Shown: piece after piece, positions 56,184 through 64,000 of the stretch
Numbering within the stretch: position 1 is the stretch's first letter
How the letters are laid out: every line of letters begins with the position of its first letter
From: Shewanella polaris
GTDB lineage: Bacteria; Pseudomonadota; Gammaproteobacteria; Enterobacterales; Shewanellaceae
Length of the DNA: 64,000 nt
Direction of reading: 5' to 3'
Assembly: GCF_006385555.1 (NCBI RefSeq)
Contig: NZ_CP041036.1
Location: forward strand, 2,046,001-2,110,000
Notes under the pieces: generated by a model
The model's input: the letters and a program-made list of their open reading frames with translations, nothing else
Told to the model about the DNA's origin: nothing
Databases searched by the model: none
Made by a program: the position numbers and the translations under genes

Positions 56184-57983
56184 ATGAAAAAATCTTTACT
56201 TCCTTTGGCGGTTTCTTTTGCCTTGGCTGGATTGGTCGGTTGTAGCGATGACTCGGTTAAGCAAAGTACACAAACCAAGGCCGTTACTGCTGAGGCTAGC
56301 AAAACTACAGCAGCGGCAGCATTAAACTTTAACGAATATTCACAACAGTTTATAGATGAACTATGGGAATTATCACCAACGTGGGCCCTGTACAGTGGCA
56401 AGCACGTAAATGATGGTTATTTAGATATCCCAAACAAAGCTAGCCGCGACAAAACACTGGCTTTTGTTAAACAACAGCAAACGGCACTAGCCCAATTTGA
56501 TCAACAGTCGTTATCCGCGAACGAGTTAATTGATTATAAATTACTGAGTAATTTAGTTGAATCAATGCAATGGGAAATTACACGCTTTAAAGGTTGGCAA
56601 TGGGATCCGTCTAATTACAATGTTGCCGGAGGGTTTGCACAAATCATCAATGAAGACTTTGCGCCGTTAGATGAACGCTTAACCTCTGTGATTGCACGTC
56701 TAGAAAATGTGCCCGCCTATTATGAAGCAGCTCGAAATAATATTAGCGATCCGACACTTGAACATACCCAATTAGCCATTATGCAAAATCAAGGTGCATT
56801 TTCGGTTTTGTCCACGGAGTTAGTTCAGCAAGTCGCTGATTCTGGTTTAAGCAAAGAGCAAAAAGCGCTATTTACAGAGCGTTTTGACGCTGCAACGGCA
56901 GCAATTAAGCAACACATTGAATGGTTAACTGCACTGGAAACTAAGCTCACTGAAAATGGGGCCCGTGATTTTCGTATTGGTGAAACATTATACGAAGAAA
57001 AGTTCGCCTTTGATATTCAGTCTGGTATGACGGCAAAACAGTTATACGATAAAGCCGTGGCGGATAAAAATCATATTCAGCAAGAAATGGCTAAGATCAC
57101 TGATACAATTTGGTCAAAGTACATTGATACACCAAAACCAGACGACGAGAGGCAAGCTATTCGTCAGTTAATTGATGTGTTATCAACCAAGCATGTTAAA
57201 CGGGAAAACTTTGTTGCTGAAGTACGAAAGCAAATTCCAGAGCTTATTAAATTTGTGAATGACAAACAACTGGTGACACTTGATCCCAATAAACCTCTAA
57301 TCGTACGTGAAACTCCAGAATACATGCGCGGTTTTGCTGGTGCATCCATTAGCGCCCCTGGGCCTTATGACAAAGGTGGTAATACTTACTACAACGTTTC
57401 ACCCCTTGATGACATGAGTGATGAGTCGGCAGAGAGTTATTTACGTGAATACAATCACTGGATTTTACAGGTGCTCAATATTCATGAGGCAATCCCAGGA
57501 CATTACACCCAATTAGTATTTTCTAACCAATCTCCTAGTTTAGTAAAAAGCTTATTTGGTAACGGCGCCATGATAGAAGGTTGGGCTGTATATGCTGAAC
57601 GTATGATGTTAGAAGAGGGCTATGGCAACTTTGAACCTGAAATGTGGTTGATGTATTACAAGTGGAATTTACGGGTTATTTGTAACACCATTTTAGATTA
57701 CAGTATTCAAGTCAACGGTATGGGTGAGCAAGAAGTGATTGACTTACTTGAGAATGAAGCATTCCAACAACGCGCCGAAGCGGAAGGGAAGTGGCGTCGA
57801 GCAACCTTAAGTCAAGTTCAATTGACTAGTTACTACGCCGGTTATCGCGAAATTTATGATTTCAGAGAACAACTTAAAGCTAAACAAGGTGAGAGCTTTG
57901 ATTTGAAACAGTTCCATGAACAGTTTTTAAGTTACGGTAGCGCCCCTGTTAAATTCATTAAACAGCTAATGCTGGATAAATAA
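56184..57983 (+). CDS. DUF885 family lipoprotein, putative zinc-dependent peptidase
   Basis: 599 residues with a lipoprotein signal (MKKSLLPLAVSFALAGLVGC, lipid-anchored Cys at 20) and a low-complexity linker rich in T, A and K (about 23-46). The DUF885 domain (about 50-595) carries LNIHEAIPGHYTQ with HEAIPGH at 434-440, the HEXXXGH-like metal motif, and IEGWAVYAERMMLEEG shortly after, which supplies the third ligand. It is predicted to be a periplasmic or outer-membrane-anchored metallopeptidase; the substrate is unknown. The lead-in GGGATAACAA is a plausible ribosome site. Monocistronic with a terminator at 58021. Confidence 0.9.
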   Translation: MKKSLLPLAVSFALAGLVGCSDDSVKQSTQTKAVTAEASKTTAAAALNFNEYSQQFIDELWELSPTWALYSGKHVNDGYLDIPNKASRDKTLAFVKQQQTALAQFDQQSLSANELIDYKLLSNLVESMQWEITRFKGWQWDPSNYNVAGGFAQIINEDFAPLDERLTSVIARLENVPAYYEAARNNISDPTLEHTQLAIMQNQGAFSVLSTELVQQVADSGLSKEQKALFTERFDAATAAIKQHIEWLTALETKLTENGARDFRIGETLYEEKFAFDIQSGMTAKQLYDKAVADKNHIQQEMAKITDTIWSKYIDTPKPDDERQAIRQLIDVLSTKHVKRENFVAEVRKQIPELIKFVNDKQLVTLDPNKPLIVRETPEYMRGFAGASISAPGPYDKGGNTYYNVSPLDDMSDESAESYLREYNHWILQVLNIHEAIPGHYTQLVFSNQSPSLVKSLFGNGAMIEGWAVYAERMMLEEGYGNFEPEMWLMYYKWNLRVICNTILDYSIQVNGMGEQEVIDLLENEAFQQRAEAEGKWRRATLSQVQLTSYYAGYREIYDFREQLKAKQGESFDLKQFHEQFLSYGSAPVKFIKQLMLDK

Positions 57984-58020
57984 ACGGGTTTAATTTAGTT
58001 AATAGTGTGATCTATACCTC

Positions 58021-58046
58021 AAGGCCTGAAGATATCAGGCCTTTTT
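58021..58046 (+). terminator. terminator of the DUF885 gene
   Basis: AAGGCCTGA (58021-58029) pairs perfectly with TCAGGCCTT (58035-58043), loop AGATA, then TTT. Confidence 0.9.
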
Positions 58047-58111
58047 GTATGTAAAAAGGGCTAAAGGTTACCTTTTATCTAGTGTTGATTAAATCGCTAT
58101 GATAATCTTAA

Positions 58112-58126
58112 TGGTAATCGTTATCA
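58112..58126 (+). promoter_or_regulatory. Fur-box-like sequence upstream of the orphan response regulator
   Basis: TGGTAAT-C-GTTATCA matches the 7-1-7 Fur consensus TGATAAT-N-ATTATCA at 12 of 14 specified positions, ending 14 bases before the ATG. A second GATAAT lies just upstream at 58101. This suggests iron-dependent repression. Confidence 0.6.
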
Positions 58127-58140
58127 TTAAGTAAATAATC

Positions 58141-58803
58141 ATGAAGAATATCTTATTCATTGAACATTCCCAATCCGATAAAACTGATATTGCACAACAA
58201 CTGAGCGAGCAGGGTTACAGTGTCCATCAGGTTAATAATGCCTTTGATGCTCTAATCAACATGGAAACTATGGAGCTCGAAGCGATTTTATTGGATTTTT
58301 CAGTGCCTAAAATGGATTCATTTTGGTTGTTAATTGCAAGACAAACCCGAACACCTATTATTGTACTGGCGGACAGTAATAGCGACATTGAGCGCATCAA
58401 TGCGTTAGAGTTGGGTGCCGATGATTATTTAGCAAAACCACTTAATATTCGTGAACTTCAACTACGACTTAATGTGCTCCATCGACGGGAGCAACCTCAA
58501 ATTAATAATAAGAATATTGATCATATTCGTTTTGATGATACTTGCTACACCATTAGCTTTGCTGGAAAGTCATTAGTTCTGACCCAGACTGAATACCGCT
58601 TGTTTGTATATTTATATGAACGTAAGGGTGAGGTGGTGACCAAAGAAGAATTACAGCAACGGGTATTACACAAAGAGTTGGGAAGATTTGACCGTAACTT
58701 AGACATGCATATCAGTAATACACGCCGTAAATTAGTTAAACGTAATTTACCCCGTGAATTGATCAACACTGTACGCGGTCAAGGTTACAGCTTTAGTTTT
58801 TAA
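58141..58803 (+). CDS. OmpR/PhoB-family response regulator with degenerate receiver (orphan)
   Basis: 220 residues: receiver domain (about 1-115) and winged-helix DNA-binding domain (about 125-220). The DNA-binding half strongly recalls CpxR (DMHISNTRRKL, TVRGQGYSF). The phosphate-accepting D52 and K99 are present, but the acidic pair normally near residues 8-9 reads E8-H9 and the conserved Thr/Ser is A77, so phosphotransfer may be weak or absent. No histidine kinase is adjacent. A Fur-box-like palindrome overlaps the promoter region. No strong ribosome site is seen before the ATG at 58141, though the N-terminus MKNILFIEHS is typical of receivers. Confidence 0.9.
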   Translation: MKNILFIEHSQSDKTDIAQQLSEQGYSVHQVNNAFDALINMETMELEAILLDFSVPKMDSFWLLIARQTRTPIIVLADSNSDIERINALELGADDYLAKPLNIRELQLRLNVLHRREQPQINNKNIDHIRFDDTCYTISFAGKSLVLTQTEYRLFVYLYERKGEVVTKEELQQRVLHKELGRFDRNLDMHISNTRRKLVKRNLPRELINTVRGQGYSFSF

Positions 58804-58910
58804 AGGTTCACACTAATTGCCGCATTTGATAAACTACAGCGCATAAAATAAGGCTTATACCAATCGTTATTAAGCCAAAAATAAGTGCAAGCACATTAAA
58901 GGATAATCTA

Positions 58911-60035
58911 ATGCGGATTACAGCAAACTTTGACGGCGGCAACATTGACGTCATCAACCTTGATAAACATGATGATATACAACTTGCAATTCGACCTGAT
59001 TTTGGTGGCGAATTTTATCAATGGTTCAATTTTCGTTTAGAAGGGGAAGTCGGTCAGACTTACACCCTTAATATCCTCAATGCAGGTAGCGCATCTTATC
59101 CAACAGGTTGGGAAGATTATCAAGCCGTTGCCAGTTATGATCGTCAAACATGGTTCAGATTGCCAACTCAATATGCCGACGGCAAGTTAACCATTCAAGC
59201 TGAACTTGATTGCGAAGCCATTCAAATTGCTTACTTTGCACCGTACAGTTACGAACGCCATTTAGATTTGATCAGCGAAGTGCAATTGCACCCAGCAGTA
59301 AGTCTTGAGCATCTTGGTTTAACCCTCGATGGTCGCGACATGACCTTACTTAAAATTGGTGATGCTAATCCAGATAAAAAAAATATTTGGATAACTGCGC
59401 GTCAACACCCTGGCGAAACCATGGCGGAATGGTTAGTCGAAGGCTTGCTAAATCAATTACTCGATAGTGATTGCCCAACATCTAAAGCCTTATTAGACAA
59501 AGCCAATTTCTATATTGTGCCTAACATGAATCCAGATGGCAGCGCACGCGGTCACTTACGTACTAATGCTGTAGGTACCAATTTAAATCGTGAATGGCAA
59601 ACGCCTAGCTTAGAAAAAAGCCCTGAAGTGTTTTATGTCGTTAATAAAATGCAACAAACAGGTGTTGATTTATTTTATGATGTCCATGGTGATGAAGGTT
59701 TGCCTTATGTATTCCTTGCGGGTTGTGAAGGCGTACCAAACTACAACGATAAAATGGCTGAATTACAGCAACAATTCCTCAGCGCTTTGACTATTGCCAG
59801 TGCAGATTTTCAAACTGAGTTTGGTTATGATAAAGATGAACCTGGTAAAGCTAACTTAACCGTAGGTTCTAACTGGGTAGCCAATACGTTTAGCTGTTTA
59901 TCAAATACACTAGAGATGCCATTTAAAGACAATGCCAATTTAGCTGATCCATTTGTGGGCTGGTCTCCAGAGCGTTGTGTGTATTTAGGCGAAGCGTCTT
60001 TAGTAGCAATGTTAGCTGTGGTTGATAACTTATAA
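58911..60035 (+). CDS. M14-family zinc carboxypeptidase (cytosolic carboxypeptidase-like)
   Basis: 374 residues. An N-terminal beta-rich domain (about 1-120, WFNFRLEGEVGQTYTL) typical of cytosolic carboxypeptidases precedes the M14 catalytic domain. Zinc ligands are H166 and E169 in RQHPGETMAEW and H259 in DVHGDEGLP; the catalytic glutamate is E335 in TLEMPFKDN. NPDGSARGHLRTNAVGTNLNRE supplies substrate-binding residues. No signal peptide, so it acts in the cytoplasm. In eukaryotes relatives trim C-terminal glutamates of tubulin; bacterial substrates are unknown. It starts after AAAGGAT, 108 bases after the response regulator. Confidence 0.92.
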   Translation: MRITANFDGGNIDVINLDKHDDIQLAIRPDFGGEFYQWFNFRLEGEVGQTYTLNILNAGSASYPTGWEDYQAVASYDRQTWFRLPTQYADGKLTIQAELDCEAIQIAYFAPYSYERHLDLISEVQLHPAVSLEHLGLTLDGRDMTLLKIGDANPDKKNIWITARQHPGETMAEWLVEGLLNQLLDSDCPTSKALLDKANFYIVPNMNPDGSARGHLRTNAVGTNLNREWQTPSLEKSPEVFYVVNKMQQTGVDLFYDVHGDEGLPYVFLAGCEGVPNYNDKMAELQQQFLSALTIASADFQTEFGYDKDEPGKANLTVGSNWVANTFSCLSNTLEMPFKDNANLADPFVGWSPERCVYLGEASLVAMLAVVDNL

Positions 60036-60087
60036 TCACGACAGTAAATGTTATTTTGATAAAAATGATAAGTAGGTAGAGTAGATT

Positions 60088-60405
60088 ATGGCCTTAGTTG
60101 CATGCCCTAAATGTCAAAAGCGAATTTCAAGTTTGGCGAAACAATGTCCACATTGCAAAGTAGACTTGAGTGGTAATACTGAATCTATCACTATTATTAG
60201 CCACATTGAGCGTTCAAATAGCTTAATGAATCAAAGTTTTCTTTTTCTGACGTTATTTATCGCGGGTGTTGTGGTTTGGTTTTGGGGCGGTGAGCCTGCA
60301 CAGGGGCTAAAGTCTTACTTTGCGATTGCAATGTTTGTTATTGGCTTTGTGGGTTATCTTGTGACTCGCATCAGAATAGTATTACATAAACGGAAATCAG
60401 TATGA
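60088..60405 (+). CDS. small zinc-ribbon membrane protein
   Basis: 105 residues. An N-terminal zinc ribbon with CPKCQKRISSLAKQCPHC (two CXXC knuckles, residues 6-23) is followed by two membrane helices (about 49-66 and 74-94) and a basic tail. Family of zinc-ribbon-domain membrane proteins of unknown function. Its stop overlaps the start of the YeaC-family gene by 4 bases (ATGA), so the two are co-translated. Confidence 0.8.
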   Translation: MALVACPKCQKRISSLAKQCPHCKVDLSGNTESITIISHIERSNSLMNQSFLFLTLFIAGVVVWFWGGEPAQGLKSYFAIAMFVIGFVGYLVTRIRIVLHKRKSV

Positions 60406-60683
60406 ACGATATCAACAAAGTCATTGATGAAATGAATGAAGATATTTACCTGCGCTTGTTGTCTGCTACCGAATTAGGTAAATGGGATGATGGAACGGCT
60501 TTAACTGAACAACAACGTGAGTCAAGCTTACAAGTTGTGATGTTATATCAAGCACGTAAACTTCATCAAACAGACCATTTTACTATTGCTGCTGATGGTC
60601 ATATAAATGAATTATCAAAAACAGAGTTAAAAAAACAGTTTAAAGGTGATTCTATTGCCGAGTTTAAAGAAGCTGATTTATAA
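60402..60683 (+). CDS. YeaC-family (DUF1315) protein
   Basis: 93 residues closely following E. coli YeaC in layout: IYLRLLSATELGKWDDGTALT, then a QVVMLYQARK segment. Function unknown. In E. coli yeaC lies near ansA, and here ansA is the next gene (on the opposite strand), so the neighbourhood is conserved. Coupled to the zinc-ribbon protein gene by an ATGA overlap. Confidence 0.88.
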   Translation: MNDINKVIDEMNEDIYLRLLSATELGKWDDGTALTEQQRESSLQVVMLYQARKLHQTDHFTIAADGHINELSKTELKKQFKGDSIAEFKEADL

Positions 60684-60711
60684 CCTCGTTCTGTAGACGG
60701 ATAAATAGATC

Positions 60712-60741
60712 AAAAATGCGAGCTAATTAGCTCGCATTTTT
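60712..60741. terminator. bidirectional terminator between the YeaC-family gene and ansA
   Basis: AAAAATGCGAGCTAA and its exact reverse complement form a perfect palindrome ending in T's on both strands, between two convergent genes. Confidence 0.93.
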
Positions 60742-60796
60742 ATGTTTAGTGATTACATTGTTAGCGTATGGCACCGTTAGGGCATACCAACCTTAA

Positions 60797-61810
60797 CTAA
60801 TCAATGGTCAGTTCACCAACAAGGTTTTCTTGCATGCGTTGTTTTATTTGCGCCGGAGTTAATCCAATAGACAATAAATAATGCAGTTTAGCTAATGCAG
60901 CCTCAATGGTCATATCCGCACCGCTAATCACCCCAGCTTGCGCTAAGGCGTTACCCGTTGCATAGCCGCCCATATTAACCTTTCCTTGGAAACATTGAGT
61001 TAGATTAACTAATATAATGCCACGTTCATCTGCTTGCTTCAGCGTATCAAGTAACTTCTTATCTTGCGGGGCATTACCCACACCAAAGGTCAATAAAATA
61101 AGAGCCTTAACAGGTTGTTGTAAAATATTATTAAAAATATCAGTGGAGATCCCTGGATAAAGTGTCACCACACCAACAGGTTGTGGACTAATGGTCACCA
61201 CTTCCAAAGGTTCGCCCGTCGGCTTAGTAATTTTCCCGGCTTTAAGATTAATTTTAATGCCTGCCTCGAGCAACATAGGAAAATTAGGTGATGCAAAAGC
61301 ATCAAAGCCATCAGCATGAGCCTTAGTCGAACGATTACCACGAAACAGCTTGTTATTAAAAAATAAACAGACTTCTGCCACTGGGTAGTTTGCCGCAATA
61401 TAGAGCGAATTGAGTAAATTAGTCTGTCCGTCTGAACGTAATTGAGCAAGCGGAATTTGTGAGCCAGTGACAATGACAGGTTTTGATAAACCTTGCAGCA
61501 TAAATGACAATGCAGATGCGGTATAAGCCATGGTATCTGTGCCATGTAAAATAACGAACCCATCATACTTTTCATAATTGGCTTGGATATCATTTGCAAT
61601 CATTTGCCAATCGGTCGGTGCCATATTGGAGGAGTCAATTAACGGGCTGTATTCATGTATAACGAACTCAGGCATTTCGGTATGGTAAAACTCAGGCATT
61701 GACTGTACACAATCTGTCAAGAACCCAGATACTGGCACAAAACCATTTGCGGTTTTTTGCATCCCGATGGTACCGCCAGTATAGGCTACGTAAATTGAAC
61801 GCTTTGTCAT
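60797..61810 (-). CDS. ansA: type I (cytoplasmic) L-asparaginase
   Basis: 337 residues. The two catalytic threonine regions are AYTGGTIGMQK (T11/T14) at the N-terminus and LHGTDTMAYTASALSF (about 89-104); VTGSQIPLAQLRSDG follows. There is no signal peptide, consistent with the low-affinity cytoplasmic AnsA that converts asparagine to aspartate and ammonia. Monocistronic on the minus strand, or reading through from sppA upstream if the intervening terminator leaks. asnS, using the same amino acid, is elsewhere in the window. Confidence 0.95.
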   Translation of the reverse strand: MTKRSIYVAYTGGTIGMQKTANGFVPVSGFLTDCVQSMPEFYHTEMPEFVIHEYSPLIDSSNMAPTDWQMIANDIQANYEKYDGFVILHGTDTMAYTASALSFMLQGLSKPVIVTGSQIPLAQLRSDGQTNLLNSLYIAANYPVAEVCLFFNNKLFRGNRSTKAHADGFDAFASPNFPMLLEAGIKINLKAGKITKPTGEPLEVVTISPQPVGVVTLYPGISTDIFNNILQQPVKALILLTFGVGNAPQDKKLLDTLKQADERGIILVNLTQCFQGKVNMGGYATGNALAQAGVISGADMTIEAALAKLHYLLSIGLTPAQIKQRMQENLVGELTID

Positions 61811-61881
61811 GTATTTAGGCTCTTATTGAATCGCGATTGCAGATTGTGCAAATTATACGAGTTTATTTATCGATCCCCAAT

Positions 61882-61909
61882 AAAAAAGCCTGCTTAGCAG
61901 GCTTTTTTT
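61882..61909 (-). terminator. terminator of sppA
   Basis: GCCTGC (61888-61893) pairs with GCAGGC (61897-61902) with loop TTA, flanked by A6 on the left and T7 on the right, so it functions on the minus strand just past the sppA stop. Confidence 0.9.
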
Positions 61910-61941
61910 GAATAATCTTTATATGTCTATTATATCATTGA

Positions 61942-63786
61942 TTAATAATTACAATTTTCACAATACATATAGACATGATTTGGGTCATCAAACATTGAAA
62001 GTGTTTCAAATGCACCTGCCCATTGCTTAACAAGCTGTTCTACTACACTGGTTTGACGAACACTGTCAGGGACATAAGCCGCTGTCGCGCCCATGATTTG
62101 CTGGATAAGTTGCTGCTCAGCGCTGAGTTCTTGTTCAATCACTTTTACGTCAAACTTATCCATTTTTGCTAAATCAGCCGCTTTGGCTAATGCAGTGTCC
62201 ATGTCGCCTAACTCATCAACTAGGCCCAATGATAATGCACGTTTACCGGTCCATACACGACCTTGAGCAATATTATCGACCTGTTCTAGTGTCATATGAC
62301 GTTCTTTAGCAACCAGCGAAATAAACTCATGATAACCACGCTCAATATGACGTTGTATTACTGCAGATACTTGGGGGTTTAATTCACGTGTAGGTGATAA
62401 TCCTGCCCAATCAGAGGTAGCAACACCATCAGAAGTGATACCAAAATGATTAAGTGCTTGATCGAATGTAGCAAACATCCCAAAAATACCGATTGAACCA
62501 GTAAGGGTAGTCGGCGTAGCCACAATATAATCGGCACTGGCAGATATCCAATACCCACCAGATGCAGCCAGACTACCCATGCTAACCACTACAGGTTTAC
62601 CAGCATTTTTAAGTGCTAATACTTCTTGGCGGATTTGCTCTGATGCAAAAGCACTACCACCAGGGCTATCAACCCGTAACACTACCGCTTTCACTTTGTC
62701 ATCAAAGCGTGCTTTCATAAGTAGTGCAGAAGTACTTTCACCACCAATTTGTCCCGCAGGTTGTTTACCATTAAGAATCGTACCTTTAGCAACAATAACG
62801 GCTACAGAGTCTTTCTCAACAAAGTGAGGCATGGGGGCTGTTAGCGCACGGTAATCATTAAAGCTAATTTGCTTAAAGTTTTTACCTTCTTTATCACTGC
62901 CAACCCGCTCAATCATTGCGAGTCGAAAAGCGTCAGCTGAAACTAATTCGTCAACCCACTTGAGGTTTATTGCCATCTTAGCAGCATCACCTTCGGCTTT
63001 ATCGAGCTGAACGAGAAACTCATCTGGGCTTAGTACTAATTGATCTGGTGCTATTTGACGGTTACTGGCAACAATAGTTGAATAGCTTTGCCAGATATCA
63101 TTTAACAATACTTTACTGGCTTCTTTATCTGCATCAGACATATCGTCACGGATAAGGGGCTCTACCGCAGACTTAAAGGTACCTACTCGAAATACGTGTG
63201 TGGTGATTTTAAGCTTTTCGAGTGCGGCTTTGTAATATAAGCGGTAACGACTTAAGCCATCAATTGAAACCATACCCTGATTATTAAGGTAGATTTTGTC
63301 AGCAAAGCTAGCTAAAAAGTATTGATTTTGATCGTAGCCATTGGCCATCGCAATCACTGATTTGTTGGCTGCTTTAAACTGATTTAACGCTTCACCAATG
63401 GCGGTCATCTTACTAATACCGGCATTTTGCAAATTGGCTAAATCTAATACGATGCTACTGATACGGACATCTTCAGTCGCATTATTGATGGTATAAAGTA
63501 GATCGGATAAAAGGATTTCGCCTTCTGGATCATTAGCTTGTCCTTGACTAAGGGCCATTTCTATCGGGTCGACGTAATGTTTCTGATCGACAATACTGCC
63601 AGACAAGTTTAATACTAAGGTAGATTGATCTTCGACGACAACGTCTTCTTCACTATTGAGTAACGCAACTGCAATAACGGCCAACAAACCAAAAAAAATA
63701 ATATTAATGATGAATTTACGGATACCGTTTACTGTATTCCATAACAGTAAAAACATCCTTTTTAAAAACGAGGGTTTAGCGGACAT
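61942..63786 (-). CDS. sppA: signal peptide peptidase SppA, 67K type
   Basis: 614 residues from the ATG at 63786, with GGAG six bases upstream; an ATG six codons earlier lies across that site. One N-terminal membrane helix (about 25-44) anchors a periplasmic tandem S49 domain protease. The catalytic lysine is K205 in RVGTFKSAVEPLIRDDMS and the serine is S409 in SLAASGGYWIS, matching the Ser-Lys dyad of E. coli SppA. It degrades cleaved signal peptides. The C-terminus ends in an unusual YMYCENCNY. It has its own terminator; ansA lies downstream. Confidence 0.95.
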   Translation of the reverse strand: MSAKPSFLKRMFLLLWNTVNGIRKFIINIIFFGLLAVIAVALLNSEEDVVVEDQSTLVLNLSGSIVDQKHYVDPIEMALSQGQANDPEGEILLSDLLYTINNATEDVRISSIVLDLANLQNAGISKMTAIGEALNQFKAANKSVIAMANGYDQNQYFLASFADKIYLNNQGMVSIDGLSRYRLYYKAALEKLKITTHVFRVGTFKSAVEPLIRDDMSDADKEASKVLLNDIWQSYSTIVASNRQIAPDQLVLSPDEFLVQLDKAEGDAAKMAINLKWVDELVSADAFRLAMIERVGSDKEGKNFKQISFNDYRALTAPMPHFVEKDSVAVIVAKGTILNGKQPAGQIGGESTSALLMKARFDDKVKAVVLRVDSPGGSAFASEQIRQEVLALKNAGKPVVVSMGSLAASGGYWISASADYIVATPTTLTGSIGIFGMFATFDQALNHFGITSDGVATSDWAGLSPTRELNPQVSAVIQRHIERGYHEFISLVAKERHMTLEQVDNIAQGRVWTGKRALSLGLVDELGDMDTALAKAADLAKMDKFDVKVIEQELSAEQQLIQQIMGATAAYVPDSVRQTSVVEQLVKQWAGAFETLSMFDDPNHVYMYCENCNY

Positions 63787-63949
63787 TTGCCACTCCTTTA
63801 ACATTCTAATGTAGACATCCTAACTGAAAATCAATGTAAATGTGAAACTCAATTGTAACGGTTTTTGACCAGCAATCGTTTAATTGATTGAGCAAAATTT
63901 ATTGTCGATGTATGCTGGTTTAAATCACTTGTTTAAAAAGGATGTTTGA

Positions 63950-64000
63950 ATGTCGTTTCCACACTTATTAGAACCTTTAGATCTCGGCTTTACACAGCTT
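63950..64000 (+). CDS. fadH: 2,4-dienoyl-CoA reductase, N-terminus (truncated by window edge)
   Basis: Seventeen codons from an ATG with AAAAAGGAT ahead read MSFPHLLEPLDLGFTQL, closely resembling the start of E. coli FadH (the old-yellow-enzyme-type FMN domain). FadH reduces 2,4-dienoyl-CoA during unsaturated fatty-acid oxidation. Only the first residues are visible. It is divergent from sppA. Confidence 0.8.
   Translation, partial: MSFPHLLEPLDLGFTQL

Noticed and set aside
1..64000. A defence system, secondary-metabolite cluster, prophage or CRISPR array
   Set aside because: Read through both strands; every sizeable gene belongs to recognised housekeeping, transport or signalling families and no repeat-spacer pattern is present.

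Overview
This 64 kb window is a piece of chromosome from a Shewanella-like marine gammaproteobacterium. I infer this from the base composition (AT-rich by eye), from the gene families, and from the arrangement: a glycogen operon led by malQ, the ansA-sppA-fadH order at the right edge, a YeaC-family gene beside ansA, and abundant chemotaxis and c-di-GMP proteins. Gene calls rest on recognising protein families by eye; no database search was run. Almost all of it is ordinary chromosomal coding sequence. I see no prophage, rRNA operon, CRISPR array, defence island or biosynthetic cluster.

Layout. 1-6,971: tail of a membrane protein, a bacterial TiaS-like protein with a small cysteine-rich partner, a chemoreceptor, and a FIST-domain sensor coupled to a GGDEF/EAL enzyme. 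6,991-16,220: two exporter operons on the minus strand (a MacAB-like set, and a TetR-HlyD-ABC set with a perfect operator-like palindrome) flanking the plus-strand chaperone pair cbpA-cbpM. 16,659-27,044: a BCCT transporter, a CBS/nucleotidyltransferase-exonuclease pair, a decayed gene, an Hsp20 gene, a second chemoreceptor, asnS, a small membrane protein and a NUDIX hydrolase. 27,540-39,921: the complete glycogen operon malQ-glgB-glgX-glgP-glgC-glgA, closed by a strong terminator. 39,993-50,070: NAD(P)HX dehydratase, TonB receptor, phosphohexomutase, GST, pabB and class I fumarase. 50,276-64,000: S9 peptidase, MarC/YchE protein, tRNA-Ser(GGA), rhlE-type helicase, a 291 bp MITE-like element, DUF885 lipoprotein, a Fur-box-preceded orphan response regulator, an M14 carboxypeptidase, a zinc-ribbon protein plus YeaC-family pair, ansA, sppA and the start of fadH.

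How the genes work together. The glycogen operon covers precursor activation (GlgC), chain elongation (GlgA), branching (GlgB), phosphorolysis (GlgP), debranching (GlgX) and maltodextrin recycling (MalQ). The phosphohexomutase 4 kb downstream can interconvert glucose-1-P and glucose-6-P. The FIST protein probably passes a small-molecule signal to the adjacent c-di-GMP enzyme.

The most notable new observations are regulatory. cbpA-cbpM and hsp20, 11 kb apart, each carry a perfect FNR-type box (TTGAT-N4-ATCAA) at the same class II distance (36 nt, first base to first base) from a -10-like hexamer. This suggests that two chaperone systems respond to oxygen limitation through FNR/EtrA. Others are the TetR palindrome, the Fur box in front of a response regulator with a degenerate receiver, a TA-flanked MITE, and two gene remnants in long intergenic regions.
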